Origin: Archangium violaceum
GTDB taxonomy: Bacteria; Myxococcota; Myxococcia; Myxococcales; Myxococcaceae
Direction of reading: 5' to 3'
Assembly (NCBI RefSeq): GCF_016859125.1
Contig: NZ_CP069338.1
Coordinates: 11,163,501-11,227,500, forward strand
Length of the DNA stretch: 64,000 bases
In this document: piece after piece, positions 34,412 through 43,578 of the stretch
Layout of the letters: the number at the start of each line of letters is the position of its first letter
How positions within the stretch are numbered: the first letter of the stretch is position 1
The notes under the pieces: model-generated
What the model saw: only the letters and a program-made list of their open reading frames with translations
What the model was told of the DNA's origin: nothing
Databases searched by the model: none
Translations under genes and position numbers: made by a program

Positions 34412-35611
34412 ATGCGCCACCTGCTCCTGCTCCTGACGCTGTTGCTGGCACCCATCGCGGAGGCGCAGGACGTCGTTGGCGGCCCCCGTCCGGAAGCCGG
34501 CCATGCCAATGGGGGCGCGGAGCCCGCCATGGTGCCCACGCCCCGGCCGTCGGTGGTGGTGGGAGAGGTCTCCACGCCGCGCTTCCGCATCCTCTACACC
34601 GCGAGGGCAGAGGGCTCCGCGCGCCAGCTGGCCGACAACATCGAGTCCATCCGCGATGCCTTCGTGGGCGTGCTGGGGCGGGACTGGCCCGGCGTGACGG
34701 AGCTGCGCGTGGGCGTGGGTCGCGAGGAGTTCGAGGCGCTGGCGCTGCCCGGGGGCGCGCCTCCGGGCTGGGCGGTGGCGCTGGCCTACCCCACGCACCG
34801 GATCGTCCTGCTCAACGCGCTGACGCTGGCGGGCCCCGAGGGCATGGTGACGTTGCGTCACGAGCTGGCGCACGTGGCGCTGGGACAGCTCGGCAGCCAC
34901 TGGCCGCGCTGGTTCCAGGAGGGCCTGGCGCAGAACCTCACGGGAGAGAACTACTCCATGACGCACTACGCGGCGCTCTTCCGCGCGGTGACGCAGGAGA
35001 AGGTGTTCCGCTTCGAGCACCTGCACGATGCCTGGCCGGATCTCCCCTCGGACGTGGAGATCGCCTACGCGCAGAGCGCGGCCTTCGTGGCGTGGCTGTC
35101 GGCGCGGCACGGTCCGGAGGGCATGGGGCGGCTGGTGGACGAGGTGGCCACGGGTCAGCCCTTCGAGCAGGCCTTCGGCAAGGCCTTCCGCTCGTCGCTG
35201 TGGGTGGAGGAGCTGGCGTGGCGTGACGGCCTGGCCGCGCGCTATGGCTGGCTGCCGCTGACGACGAGCTCCTCGCTGGTGTGGCTGGGCGCCACCGGGC
35301 TCGTGGTCGCCGCGTACCTGCGGCGGCGCAAGCAGAAGGAAGCGCGGTTCGCCGAGATGGAAGCGCAGGAGGCCCTCGAGGAGGAGGCGATGCGCGCGTC
35401 GCTCGAGGCGGAGCTCGCCCAGCAACGCATGCGGGTGCCACCCCCGTTGCCACAGCCCTCCGAGGCGGCCGAGCTCTCCGAGCCCACGGACCGCGGCGAG
35501 CCCATGGAGCCGGTGGCCGCCGAGTGGCACGAGCCGCGTTCTCCGCACGCTCCGGAATTCGAGGACGAAGAGCAAACGCTGCCACGTCCGCCCAAGCCGA
35601 CGGTGCATTGA
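34412..35611 (+). CDS. Exported peptidase MA-like protein with membrane anchor
   Basis: 399 residues. A signal peptide (1-19, ending AEAQ), an extracytoplasmic gluzincin-type domain (about 50-285) with TLRHELAHVALG (HExxH) and the downstream WFQEGLA Glu-containing block typical of peptidase MA proteins, then a membrane helix (SSLVWLGATGLVVAAYL, about 288-306) and a charged, Pro-rich cytoplasmic tail with coiled-coil segment (ARFAEMEAQEALEEEA). Zinc protease activity is therefore plausible. Starts seven bases after the YggU stop, so likely the last gene of the proC operon. Substrate unknown. Confidence 0.82.
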   Translation: MRHLLLLLTLLLAPIAEAQDVVGGPRPEAGHANGGAEPAMVPTPRPSVVVGEVSTPRFRILYTARAEGSARQLADNIESIRDAFVGVLGRDWPGVTELRVGVGREEFEALALPGGAPPGWAVALAYPTHRIVLLNALTLAGPEGMVTLRHELAHVALGQLGSHWPRWFQEGLAQNLTGENYSMTHYAALFRAVTQEKVFRFEHLHDAWPDLPSDVEIAYAQSAAFVAWLSARHGPEGMGRLVDEVATGQPFEQAFGKAFRSSLWVEELAWRDGLAARYGWLPLTTSSSLVWLGATGLVVAAYLRRRKQKEARFAEMEAQEALEEEAMRASLEAELAQQRMRVPPPLPQPSEAAELSEPTDRGEPMEPVAAEWHEPRSPHAPEFEDEEQTLPRPPKPTVH

Positions 35612-35840
35612 AACGAGGGTCGCGCCCTACCCGCAGGTGGGAAAAGACCTGCCCACTCAGGCGAATGTGTCACCCACTCCGCGAGGGGTTCATCGAGCCG
35701 CTCGAAAAATCTACAGCCCTTCTGAGAACTCCGTTTCCGGGAGCCGGGCCAAACGGCTGAATTCACTGTCCGCCCCATCCGCGTGAGCGTTGGCAAGCCG
35801 CTTGCTCAAGACGGCGCCACGAGAGCGGAGGAGAGCGGCG

Positions 35841-36362
35841 ATGACGGAACGTGCGCGACGAGGAGCAGGAGTAGCGAGGGTGTTCGCGGGGCAGCCCGAG
35901 CGTCTCGCCGCGGCATGGCGCCGGGTGCGCTTCGCCGAGGCCCGCAAGGACGGGGCGCCTCCGTGCAACCAGTTGGACACCGTGGTGGAGCCCTTCGTCC
36001 GGGAGATAGGCCGGAACCTGGAAGGCAGGGAGGGCAGCCCGTGGAGCCGGACGCGCGCGGTGCTGCGTCTGGCGCCGAGGCGGGGGGTGCGCGCGCTGCA
36101 CGATGAATTCGCCGCGCTGCGCCGCTGCCTGGTGGATGCGGTGGAGACGCTCGGTGGAGGGGACGCGGAGCGGGCGGTGGTGAACCTGGCGGTGGACGAG
36201 GCCGTGGACTCGGCGGTGGCGATGATGGAGCGCCTGGGCAATCCCCTCGCGCCCCGGCCGCGGGTGCCGTTCGCGGGCCTGGTGGTGCAGTTCTTCGACA
36301 AACCCCGGGCCCCGGCGCGCGAGAAGTCCGCCGCGGGGAGCGGGAGGGTCGCGGTGCATTGA
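35841..36362 (+). CDS. Conserved hypothetical helical protein
   Basis: 173 residues, Arg- and Ala-rich, mostly helical. A central block QLDTVVEPFVREIGRNLEGR and WSRTRAVLR, then LHDEFAALRRCLVDAVETLGGG and AVDEAVDSAVAMMERL, resembles the sensor (RsbRD/histidine-kinase N-terminal) helical bundles, but I cannot assign it. The ATG at 35841 follows GGAGGAG with good spacing. No partner adjacent; 229 bases separate it from the peptidase gene. A hairpin follows its stop. Confidence 0.6.
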   Translation: MTERARRGAGVARVFAGQPERLAAAWRRVRFAEARKDGAPPCNQLDTVVEPFVREIGRNLEGREGSPWSRTRAVLRLAPRRGVRALHDEFAALRRCLVDAVETLGGGDAERAVVNLAVDEAVDSAVAMMERLGNPLAPRPRVPFAGLVVQFFDKPRAPAREKSAAGSGRVAVH

Positions 36363-36391
36363 GTTGAGGGGGGTGCCGACCCGTCCGGCTT

Positions 36392-36417
36392 GACGCCTCC
36401 CATCTCTGGGAGGTGTC
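36392..36417 (+). terminator. Hairpin after the hypothetical gene
   Basis: GACGCCTCCCA (36392-36402) and TGGGAGGTGTC (36407-36417) pair with one G-T position and a 4-base loop, 30 bases past the stop at 36362. No T-run. The remainder of the spacer to 36614 has no recognisable feature. Confidence 0.4.
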
Positions 36418-36614
36418 CGAGGGCCGGGCGGTTGAAGGGGGCGCGCTGACGGGCACATGGGGGGCCCGAGGCGCGAAACGGGGGCGCGATCCCGTACGGG
36501 GGTGCGGTGAGCGCGCAAGGAGTGGCCGCTTGTGGAGGCCGCGTGTTCGGGGGTTCACGCGAGCCGCCTTGACGGCCGGACGGGTCGGCGTTGTTTTCCG
36601 GGCGGGCGCGTACG

Positions 36615-39302
36615 TCAGTGCGCGTCCGCCCATGTCTTTCCAGCCCCCACTTCCACCTTGAGGGGCACCTTGAGCTGCATCACGGCGTTCATGCACCGCC
36701 GCGACAGCTCCTTCACGGCCTCCACCTCGGCCTCGGGCGCCTCGAAGAGCAGTTCGTCGTGCACCTGCAGCAGCATCCGCGTGCGCAGGCCCTGCTTCTC
36801 CAGCTCCGCGTCCACCGCCAGCATCGCCTTCTTGATGAGGTCCGCCGCCGTGCCCTGGATGGGCATGTTGATGGCGGCGCGCTCGGCGGCCTGCACCACC
36901 TGGCGGTTCTTCGCGTGCAGGTCGCCCATGGGCCGGCGCCGCCCGAAGAGCGTCTCCACGTAGCCCTTCTCCTTCGCCACCCTCACCGTCTCCTCCAGGT
37001 AGCGCTTGATGCCGGCGTAGCGGGTGAAGTAGCGCTCGATGATGTCGCGCGCCTCCTCCTCGGGGATGTTGAGGCGCGTGGACAGCCCGTACGAGCTCAG
37101 GCCGTAGGCGATGCCGAAGTTGACCGTCTTGGCCACCCGGCGCTGATCCCTCGTCACCTGGTCCTGCGCCACGCCGAAGATCTCCGCCGCGGTGCGGCTG
37201 TGGATGTCCTCGTCCCGGGCGAAGGCGTCGATGAGGACCGGATCCTCGGCGATGTGCGCCAGCAGCCGCAGCTCGATCTGGCTGTAGTCCGCGGAGACGA
37301 GCTGGTGGCCCTCCTCGGCGATGAAGGCGCGGCGGATCTCCATGCCCAGCTCGGTGCGGATGGGGATGTTCTGCAGGTTGGGATCGGACGAGGACAGCCG
37401 GCCGGTGGCGGTGGCCGCCTGGTGGAAGGTGGTGTGGAGGCGTCCGTCCCGGGCCACCAGCTCCGGCAGCGTGTCCAGGTAGGTGCTCTTGAGCTTGGAG
37501 AGCGAGCGGTACTCGATGATGGCGCGCGGCAGCGGGTGCACCTCGGCGAGCTTCTCGAGCACCTCCTGGTCCGTGGAGGGGCCCGTCTTGCCGCGCTTGA
37601 GCACGGGCAGCTCCAGCTTCTTGTAGAGCACCTCCGCGAGCTGCGGGTTGGAGCCCACGTTGAACTCGGTGCCGGCGAGCTGGTGGATCTCCTTCACCTT
37701 CGTCTCGCAGTCGGCGCCCACCTTCTCCGAAATCTCCCGGAGCACCTTCACGTCCACCTTCACGCCGCGCGACTCCATGTGCGCCAGCAGCGGCACCAGC
37801 GGCAGCTCCAGCTCTCTCGCGAGCTTCGCCAGGCCCAATGGCTCCAGCTCCTGCCACAGCCCGGGAGCCAGCCGACGCGCCACGTCCGCCCGGGCCGCGT
37901 ACGCCACGGAGATTTCCTGGGGGGTGAACTCCTTCAGCGGGCGCGCCTTGCGCCCGGTGGTGGTCGGCAGCTCGGGCAGGTCCACCTGGAGCCGCTCGCG
38001 GGCGAGGAACTCCAGGCTGTGGTCGCGCCGCGAGGCGTCCAGCAGGTAGCTGAGCAGCTCGACATCGTCCTCCCCTCCCCTGAGCTGGATGCCCTCGCGG
38101 TTGAGCAGCAGCCAGAGGGTCTTGAGGTCATGCCCGCCCTTCTTCACCTTCGCGTCCTCGAGCACGCCCTGGAGGGCGTTCTTGAAGTCCGCGGGCCGCA
38201 CCTGCTCCACGCCGAGCCCCTCGTGGGCCAACGGCACGTAGCGCGTGGTCCCATCCTTCAGGGCCACCCCGAGCCCCACCAGCGACGCGGCGAAGGGCAG
38301 GCCCTCGTACGCGGGGATGAGCGTCACCTCTCCGGTCTCGCGCACCGTGGTGGCCAGCGCCTGGAGCGACTCCTTCGTGGTGACGAGCTCCGTCTCCGTC
38401 GTCAGCTTCGCGGTCTCCTTCGTGGGCTCCCGGGCCGGCAGCTCGCGCAGGAGCGCGGAGAACTCCAGCTCGGTGAAGAGCTGACGGAGCTGCTCGTCAT
38501 GCGGGGGCCTGCGCTTCAGGTCCTCGATGGAGACGCCCAGCTCGAGGTCCGTGCGGAACGTCACCAGGTCGCGCGCGCGCAGCAGGCTCTCGCGGTGGGC
38601 CCCGATGGCCTCGCGCATCTTCGGCTTCTTCACCTCGGAGAGCCGCTCGAGCAACGCGTCCACGCCGCCGAACTGGTGCAGCAGCTCCACCGCCGTCTTC
38701 GGGCCGATGCCCGGCACCTTGGGGACGTTGTCCACCGCGTCGCCGATGAGCGCCAGGTAGTCGCGCATCTGCCCGGGCTCGATGCCCAGCCGCTCCTTCA
38801 CCTCGTCGGGAGTGGTGTAGCGCTCGTTCTGCGGATCGTAGAGGTGCACGTCCTCGTCCACGATCTGCACGAAGTCCTTGTCGCCGGTGACCACCAGGAC
38901 GCAGAAGCCCTCGGCCCTGGCGCGCTTGGACAGGGTGCCGATGACGTCATCCGCCTCCCAGCCGGCCACCTCCAGCACGGGCAGGTTGAGCCCCTCCACG
39001 ACCTTGCGGATGTAGGGGAACTGCTGGGACAGGTCCTCCGGCGTCTCCTTCCGGTTGGCCTTGTAGTTGGGGTCGATCTTCTGGCGCTCGGTGCGGCTCT
39101 CCTTGTCGAAGGCGAGCGCGACGTGGGTGGGATTCAGCTCCTTGAGCGCCTTGAGCACCTGCCGGGTGAAGCCCAGGGTCGCGTTGGTGGGCACACCCTG
39201 GCGGGTCGTCAGGGGAGGAATCGCGTGATAGGCGCGGAAGATGAAGCTGGAGGCGTCGATCAGGACGAGGCGGGGCGCGCCGCTCGAAGGGCTCGGGACC
39301 AT
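36615..39302 (-). CDS. polA: DNA polymerase I
   Basis: 895 residues. 5'-3' exonuclease domain (1-290; VLIDASSFIFRAYHAIP, ATLGFTRQVL, VVTGDKDFVQIV), a central 3'-5' exonuclease-like domain (about 310-490), and the polymerase domain with motif A SADYSQIEL (about 670), motif B KTVNFGIAYG (about 722) and motif C VHDELLFEAP (about 846). The proofreading site looks lost: the usual FDTET start reads IPAYEGLP, and the second acidic motif is changed (GGHDLKTLW). The protein fills gaps and removes primers. It stands alone after a terminator-like hairpin, minus strand. Confidence 0.95.
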   Translation of the reverse strand: MVPSPSSGAPRLVLIDASSFIFRAYHAIPPLTTRQGVPTNATLGFTRQVLKALKELNPTHVALAFDKESRTERQKIDPNYKANRKETPEDLSQQFPYIRKVVEGLNLPVLEVAGWEADDVIGTLSKRARAEGFCVLVVTGDKDFVQIVDEDVHLYDPQNERYTTPDEVKERLGIEPGQMRDYLALIGDAVDNVPKVPGIGPKTAVELLHQFGGVDALLERLSEVKKPKMREAIGAHRESLLRARDLVTFRTDLELGVSIEDLKRRPPHDEQLRQLFTELEFSALLRELPAREPTKETAKLTTETELVTTKESLQALATTVRETGEVTLIPAYEGLPFAASLVGLGVALKDGTTRYVPLAHEGLGVEQVRPADFKNALQGVLEDAKVKKGGHDLKTLWLLLNREGIQLRGGEDDVELLSYLLDASRRDHSLEFLARERLQVDLPELPTTTGRKARPLKEFTPQEISVAYAARADVARRLAPGLWQELEPLGLAKLARELELPLVPLLAHMESRGVKVDVKVLREISEKVGADCETKVKEIHQLAGTEFNVGSNPQLAEVLYKKLELPVLKRGKTGPSTDQEVLEKLAEVHPLPRAIIEYRSLSKLKSTYLDTLPELVARDGRLHTTFHQAATATGRLSSSDPNLQNIPIRTELGMEIRRAFIAEEGHQLVSADYSQIELRLLAHIAEDPVLIDAFARDEDIHSRTAAEIFGVAQDQVTRDQRRVAKTVNFGIAYGLSSYGLSTRLNIPEEEARDIIERYFTRYAGIKRYLEETVRVAKEKGYVETLFGRRRPMGDLHAKNRQVVQAAERAAINMPIQGTAADLIKKAMLAVDAELEKQGLRTRMLLQVHDELLFEAPEAEVEAVKELSRRCMNAVMQLKVPLKVEVGAGKTWADAH

Positions 39303-39350
39303 AGGTCCCCGGCCTTAACCGAGCCCCCCGCCCCCTGTCCATGCCGTGTA

Positions 39351-39384
39351 CGCCCCGGGAGCGAACCATCAACGCTCCGGGGCG
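39351..39384 (-). terminator. Terminator-like hairpin after the FHA-TPR gene
   Basis: On the minus strand CGCCCCGGAGCG (39384-39373) pairs with CGCTCCCGGGGCG (39363-39351), one bulged base, 9-base loop. It begins 9 bases past the FHA-TPR stop (39393) and before polA (39302), the place expected for the end of the pilus-like operon. No T-run. Confidence 0.55.
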
Positions 39385-39392
39385 CCCGGAGC

Positions 39393-41663
39393 TCAGCAGC
39401 CGTTCTCCTTCTTCATCGCCGCCACCTTCTCGTCGAGCCCGTCACCCGGGACGGAGAAGTCCAGCACGGCATCCAGATCCTCGCAGGTCTGGGCCTCCTT
39501 GAAGGTCTTCAGGCCTCGCGTCGAGCACCGGCCCACCTGCGAGTTGAGGTCCGTGTTGCCCGCGTAGAAGCGGAAGCCCAGCTTCCAGATGCGGCAGGCC
39601 CGACGCGCGTCCCCGCGCTCCTGCCAGTACTTGCCCCGGGTGATCGCCTTGGAGGCCATGTCCTGCTGGATGTTGCGCCGGTAGAAGGACGGCCGGGACT
39701 CGGCCTGCTCGGCCATCAGCCGCTTGTCCACGTCCAATGCCTCCAGCAGCGGCTCGGCGGCCTTCTCCACGTCCTCGTTCTGCAGGAAGCCCTGGCCGTT
39801 CTTGTAGAGCTGATCCACGTTGCCCACGTCCCGGAGCAGCTCGTCCGTCTGGCCGTGGTGCTGGGACAGCTCGTAGTTGGAGCGCAGCTTCTGCAGGGTG
39901 GCGTACGCCTCGGTGCCGCGCCCGGCCCAGTAGTCCACCATCGCCGCGACCATGAACTTGTGGGGGAAGCGCTGCTTGAAGGCGTCCTCCACCAGCTTCT
40001 TCGGATCCGGCGCCGCCTCGTCCTCGAAGAAGATGTCGGACACCGGGCAGTGCCAGGGCGCGGCGTTGGGATCCAACCGCTTCCGGGCGATGAGGAAGTC
40101 CAGGTAGAGCTTGTCCTTGGGCCGCCACTCGGTGCGGCCCAGCCGCCTGCTCCGGTCGAGCACCAGGGTGAAGCCGATGGGCGGCTGCAGTTCCTCCCGG
40201 CTCATCTTCTGGCAGGCGAAGTTCATGTAGATCTCACACCGGGGCACCGCGGCGCTCCACTGGTTTCCGCGCAGGTAGCGCTTGCAGTCGTCCAGGGAGC
40301 GCTTCGTTACCTTTTCCACCGCCTCCAGCACCTTGGGCTTGGCGCGGCGGAAGTAGGAGCTGTCCTTCGGAATCTTCTTGAAGAAGTCCAGCGCCTCCTC
40401 CTCCTTGAGCCGGCCGAGCGACTTCAGGCCCTGCGCGAAGTACTCGGCGGCCTCCTTCTCCAGCTTGATGCGGCGCATGAGGGTGTTGGCCTCGGCGTTG
40501 ATGGGATCGACGTCCAACGCCTTCGTGCAGGCCGCCTCGGCCCTCGCCCAATCCGGCTCGCTGCCCAGCTCCGTGGAGGAATAGGAGCGGCACTGGCTGA
40601 GCGCCTCCTGCACCTGCTCCGCCGGACTCGGGGGAGGAGGACCCTTCTTCACCCGAGCCGCGGCCACGTCGTCGGCGCCCCCACCGCCCGTCGCGCTCTT
40701 GATGATGCCCGCCGCCAGCAGCAGGCCGACCACGCTGGCGGCCACCACCAGCAGCCGCTTGCGCGAGGCCGGGATACCCTCCGCCGCGGGAGCCTCCACG
40801 TCCCTGGCGGCCTCGGCGCCGGAACCGCGCCGCGAGGGCACCTCGGAGCGCCCACGGCGCACCGGCAGGCTGGACGCCCCACCCGCGCTCTCGACCACCA
40901 CCTCCACCATGCCGAAGGTGATGACGTCTCCGGGCTGTAGCTCCACCGGGTGCGTGCCCATGGGCTCGCCATTCACCAGCGTGCCGTTGGCGCTGCCCAG
41001 ATCGCGCAGCACCGCGCCCTCGGGCGTCGCCTCCACCTCGGCGTGCTTGCGGCTCACCGAGTCATCCTCGAGGAGCACCGCGGCGGGGGCCTGACGGCCC
41101 ACGATGAGCTTGCCCTTCACGGGGAACTTCTGGTTGGCCCAGGGGCCGGTGAGGCCCTTGAGCACCAGGCCCTGCTCACCCTCCTCCCCACCCGCGGAAG
41201 CCGTCGGCGCCGGCCGGGGACGCCTCGCCAGCGAGGACGGACCTCCCGCGCCCGGTGCCGGCCGCTTCACGGCGGGCATGGCCCGGGTGGCACGCGGGCT
41301 CTGGCTCCCCAGCTGCTCGGGAACCCCGCCCGCGGGCTTCGCCGCCCTGCGCTGTCCGGTGGCGGACCGGGCCGCGGGTGCCTTGAGCCGCAGCCCGTAC
41401 TCGCCCAGCTGCACCTGGGACCTGGGCGTGAGCACCACCATGCCGGTGATGCGCTCACCGTCCACGAAGGTGCCGTTGGCGCTGCCCACGTCCTCCACCA
41501 TCACCTTGCCGCCCTCCTCGTAGAAGCGGGAGTGGCGGCGCGACACACCGCCCTCGGCGAGGATCAGATCATTGGTGCCTTCCTGGCGGCCCACCTTCAG
41601 CTCACCGGAAAACTCGTGCTCGCTTTCACTGCCGTCGGGGTGACGGACGACCAGGATGGGCAT
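39393..41663 (-). CDS. Two FHA domains, membrane helix and TPR-like region
   Basis: 756 residues. FHA 1 (about 1-95: LKVGRQEGTNDLILAEGGVSRRHS, GSANGTFVDG), a Pro/Ala/Arg linker, FHA 2 (about 165-260: LIVGRQAPAAVLLEDDSVSRKHAEV, GSANGTLVNG), a membrane helix (LLVVAASVVGLLLAAGII, about 305-323), then a long helical region with TPR character (ALSQCRSYSS onward). FHA domains bind phospho-Thr. Topology would put FHA in the cytoplasm and TPR in the periplasm. It starts 7 bases after the CpaF-like gene, so it likely belongs to that machine and couples it to Ser/Thr kinases. Confidence 0.87.
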   Translation of the reverse strand: MPILVVRHPDGSESEHEFSGELKVGRQEGTNDLILAEGGVSRRHSRFYEEGGKVMVEDVGSANGTFVDGERITGMVVLTPRSQVQLGEYGLRLKAPAARSATGQRRAAKPAGGVPEQLGSQSPRATRAMPAVKRPAPGAGGPSSLARRPRPAPTASAGGEEGEQGLVLKGLTGPWANQKFPVKGKLIVGRQAPAAVLLEDDSVSRKHAEVEATPEGAVLRDLGSANGTLVNGEPMGTHPVELQPGDVITFGMVEVVVESAGGASSLPVRRGRSEVPSRRGSGAEAARDVEAPAAEGIPASRKRLLVVAASVVGLLLAAGIIKSATGGGGADDVAAARVKKGPPPPSPAEQVQEALSQCRSYSSTELGSEPDWARAEAACTKALDVDPINAEANTLMRRIKLEKEAAEYFAQGLKSLGRLKEEEALDFFKKIPKDSSYFRRAKPKVLEAVEKVTKRSLDDCKRYLRGNQWSAAVPRCEIYMNFACQKMSREELQPPIGFTLVLDRSRRLGRTEWRPKDKLYLDFLIARKRLDPNAAPWHCPVSDIFFEDEAAPDPKKLVEDAFKQRFPHKFMVAAMVDYWAGRGTEAYATLQKLRSNYELSQHHGQTDELLRDVGNVDQLYKNGQGFLQNEDVEKAAEPLLEALDVDKRLMAEQAESRPSFYRRNIQQDMASKAITRGKYWQERGDARRACRIWKLGFRFYAGNTDLNSQVGRCSTRGLKTFKEAQTCEDLDAVLDFSVPGDGLDEKVAAMKKENGC

Positions 41664-41670
41664 GGGGGCG

Positions 41671-43449
41671 TCAGTCCTCGCGGAAGATGCTCATGTTGAC
41701 GGGAATGCCCTTGCGCTGCAGGTCATCGTAGAACTTGGGCACGAAGCCACTCGCCACGAAGCGCCCGCGCACCTTCCCGTCGTCCGTGAAGCCTTCCTGC
41801 TTGTAATAGAAGATGTCCTGGAGGGTGACGATGTCCACCTCCATGCCGGCGATCTCGGTGATGTAGCAGATCTTCCGCGTCCCATCCGAGAAGCGCGTCT
41901 GCTGAACGATGATGTGAACGGCGCTGGCGATCTGCTCGCGGATGGCCTTCACCGGCAGCTCCATGCCGCTCATCAGCACCATCGTCTCCAGCCGGGCGAT
42001 GGCGTCGCGCGGCGTGTTGGCGTGCAGCGTGGTGAGCGAGCCGTCGTGGCCCGTGTTCATCGCCTGGAGCATGTCCAGCGTCTCACCGGCGCGGCACTCG
42101 CCCACGACGATCCGGTCCGGCCGCATGCGCAGGCAGTTCTTCACCAGGTCGCGGATGGTGATGGCGCCCTTGCCTTCCAGGTTGGGCGGACGGCTCTCCA
42201 GCTGCACCCAGTGATCCTGCGGCAGCTGCAGCTCGGCCGCGTCCTCCACGGTGACGATGCGCTCGTCCTCGGGGATGAAGGAGCTGATGATGTTGAGCGT
42301 CGTCGTCTTGCCCGAGCCCGTGCCGCCCGAGATGACGATGTTCTTGCGCGCCTTGACGCACATCTCCAGGAACTCGGCCATCTGCGCGGTGACGGTCTTG
42401 TACTTGATGAGATCCTGGATCTTCAGCGAGTCCTTCTTGAACTTGCGGATGGTGATGCAGGGGCCCTTGAGCGCCAGCGGCGGGATGATGGCGTTGACGC
42501 GGCTGCCGTCCTTGAGGCGCGCGTCCACCAGCGGGCTGGACTCGTCGATGCGCCGGCCGATGGGCGCCACGATCCGCTCGATGACGCCGAGCACCGCCTG
42601 GTTCGAGCTGAACGTCTTCTCGGACAGGACGAGCTTGCCCTTGCGCTCGATGTAGATCTGGTTGGCGTGGTTCACCATGATCTCGCTGATCTCATCCGAC
42701 GCGAGGAACGCCTCGAGGGGCCCCAGGCCCAGCGCCTCGTTGATGACGTCGGTGAGCAGCTCCTCCCGGTCCACCTCGGACGGGAGCTCTCCATCCGCCT
42801 CCATCTGGTCGATGATGTCGCGGATGGCCTTCTCGGTGCGCCGCCACAGCTCGTCGTCGCCGAGCCGGTCCATGTCCATGCGGCGCAGATCGAGGTACTC
42901 GATCAGGCGGTCGTGGATCTCCTTCTGGAGCCGGGTATAGGCCTCCAGCCGGGGGTCCACGCGCTTCTTGTTCTTCGCCAGGGCCGAGGCCAGCGAGGCC
43001 GGCATGCGCGCGTTGGCCGCGGGCTGTGGGGGCGGAGGCTCCTCGTACGGCTCCTCCTCGTAGGCGCCCGCCTGCGCGCCCCCACCCTCGTCGTACCCCT
43101 GATCCTCCTCGTAGTACTCCTCCTCGGGAGGCGCCGTGCGCGTCATGGCGCCGGACTCCTCCAGGGGCTCCACGTTGATGATGTAGTCGCCGATGAAGAT
43201 CTGATCGCTCGGCTTCACCACCTGCGGCCCGGCGATTTTCTTGCCGTTCACGAAGGTGCCGTTCGTGGACTTCATGTCCACGACGATGAACTTGCCGTCC
43301 TTGGCGATGATCTTCGAGTGGTACTTGGAGACGTTGCCCTTGGCGAGGACGATGTCGTTCCCAGCGAGGCGGCCGATGGTGATCTCGTTCTGTTCGAACT
43401 CGATCTGCTCGGTACCTCCGCCCTTCTCCTCGAGCGTGACGAGAAACAT
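41671..43449 (-). CDS. FHA-fused CpaF/TadA secretion ATPase
   Basis: 592 residues. FHA domain at 1-95 (ITIGRLAGNDIVLAKGNVSKYHS, KSTNGTFVNG), an acidic Tyr/Glu/Pro linker (about 105-150), and a CpaF/TadA ATPase: NEALGLGPLEAFLASDEISE, Walker A SGGTGSGKTTT (about 373), Walker B RIVVGECRAGE, His box TTLHANTPRDA (about 470). These hexameric ATPases power Flp/Tad pili. The FHA fusion implies control by Thr phosphorylation. ATG at 43449 chosen; upstream codons are not FHA-like. Next gene (FHA-TPR) follows in 7 bases; secretin gene is 129 bases upstream. Confidence 0.93.
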   Translation of the reverse strand: MFLVTLEEKGGGTEQIEFEQNEITIGRLAGNDIVLAKGNVSKYHSKIIAKDGKFIVVDMKSTNGTFVNGKKIAGPQVVKPSDQIFIGDYIINVEPLEESGAMTRTAPPEEEYYEEDQGYDEGGGAQAGAYEEEPYEEPPPPQPAANARMPASLASALAKNKKRVDPRLEAYTRLQKEIHDRLIEYLDLRRMDMDRLGDDELWRRTEKAIRDIIDQMEADGELPSEVDREELLTDVINEALGLGPLEAFLASDEISEIMVNHANQIYIERKGKLVLSEKTFSSNQAVLGVIERIVAPIGRRIDESSPLVDARLKDGSRVNAIIPPLALKGPCITIRKFKKDSLKIQDLIKYKTVTAQMAEFLEMCVKARKNIVISGGTGSGKTTTLNIISSFIPEDERIVTVEDAAELQLPQDHWVQLESRPPNLEGKGAITIRDLVKNCLRMRPDRIVVGECRAGETLDMLQAMNTGHDGSLTTLHANTPRDAIARLETMVLMSGMELPVKAIREQIASAVHIIVQQTRFSDGTRKICYITEIAGMEVDIVTLQDIFYYKQEGFTDDGKVRGRFVASGFVPKFYDDLQRKGIPVNMSIFRED

Positions 43450-43578
43450 GACGCGGGATGCTACCAAGCACGCACGTCCCCTCAAAGAGGAGGCTCGAAG
43501 CAGTGAGGCCGGCGCCCATCCCCCGGGGGGATGAGGCCGGCCTCGAAGAGCAGCCAGGCAACCGCGCGGGGGCGGCGC

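Noticed and set aside
36591-40940. Plus-strand open frame of 1449 codons
   Set aside because: Antisense of polA and the FHA-TPR gene; composition is a GC-rich shadow rich in His, Leu and Arg.
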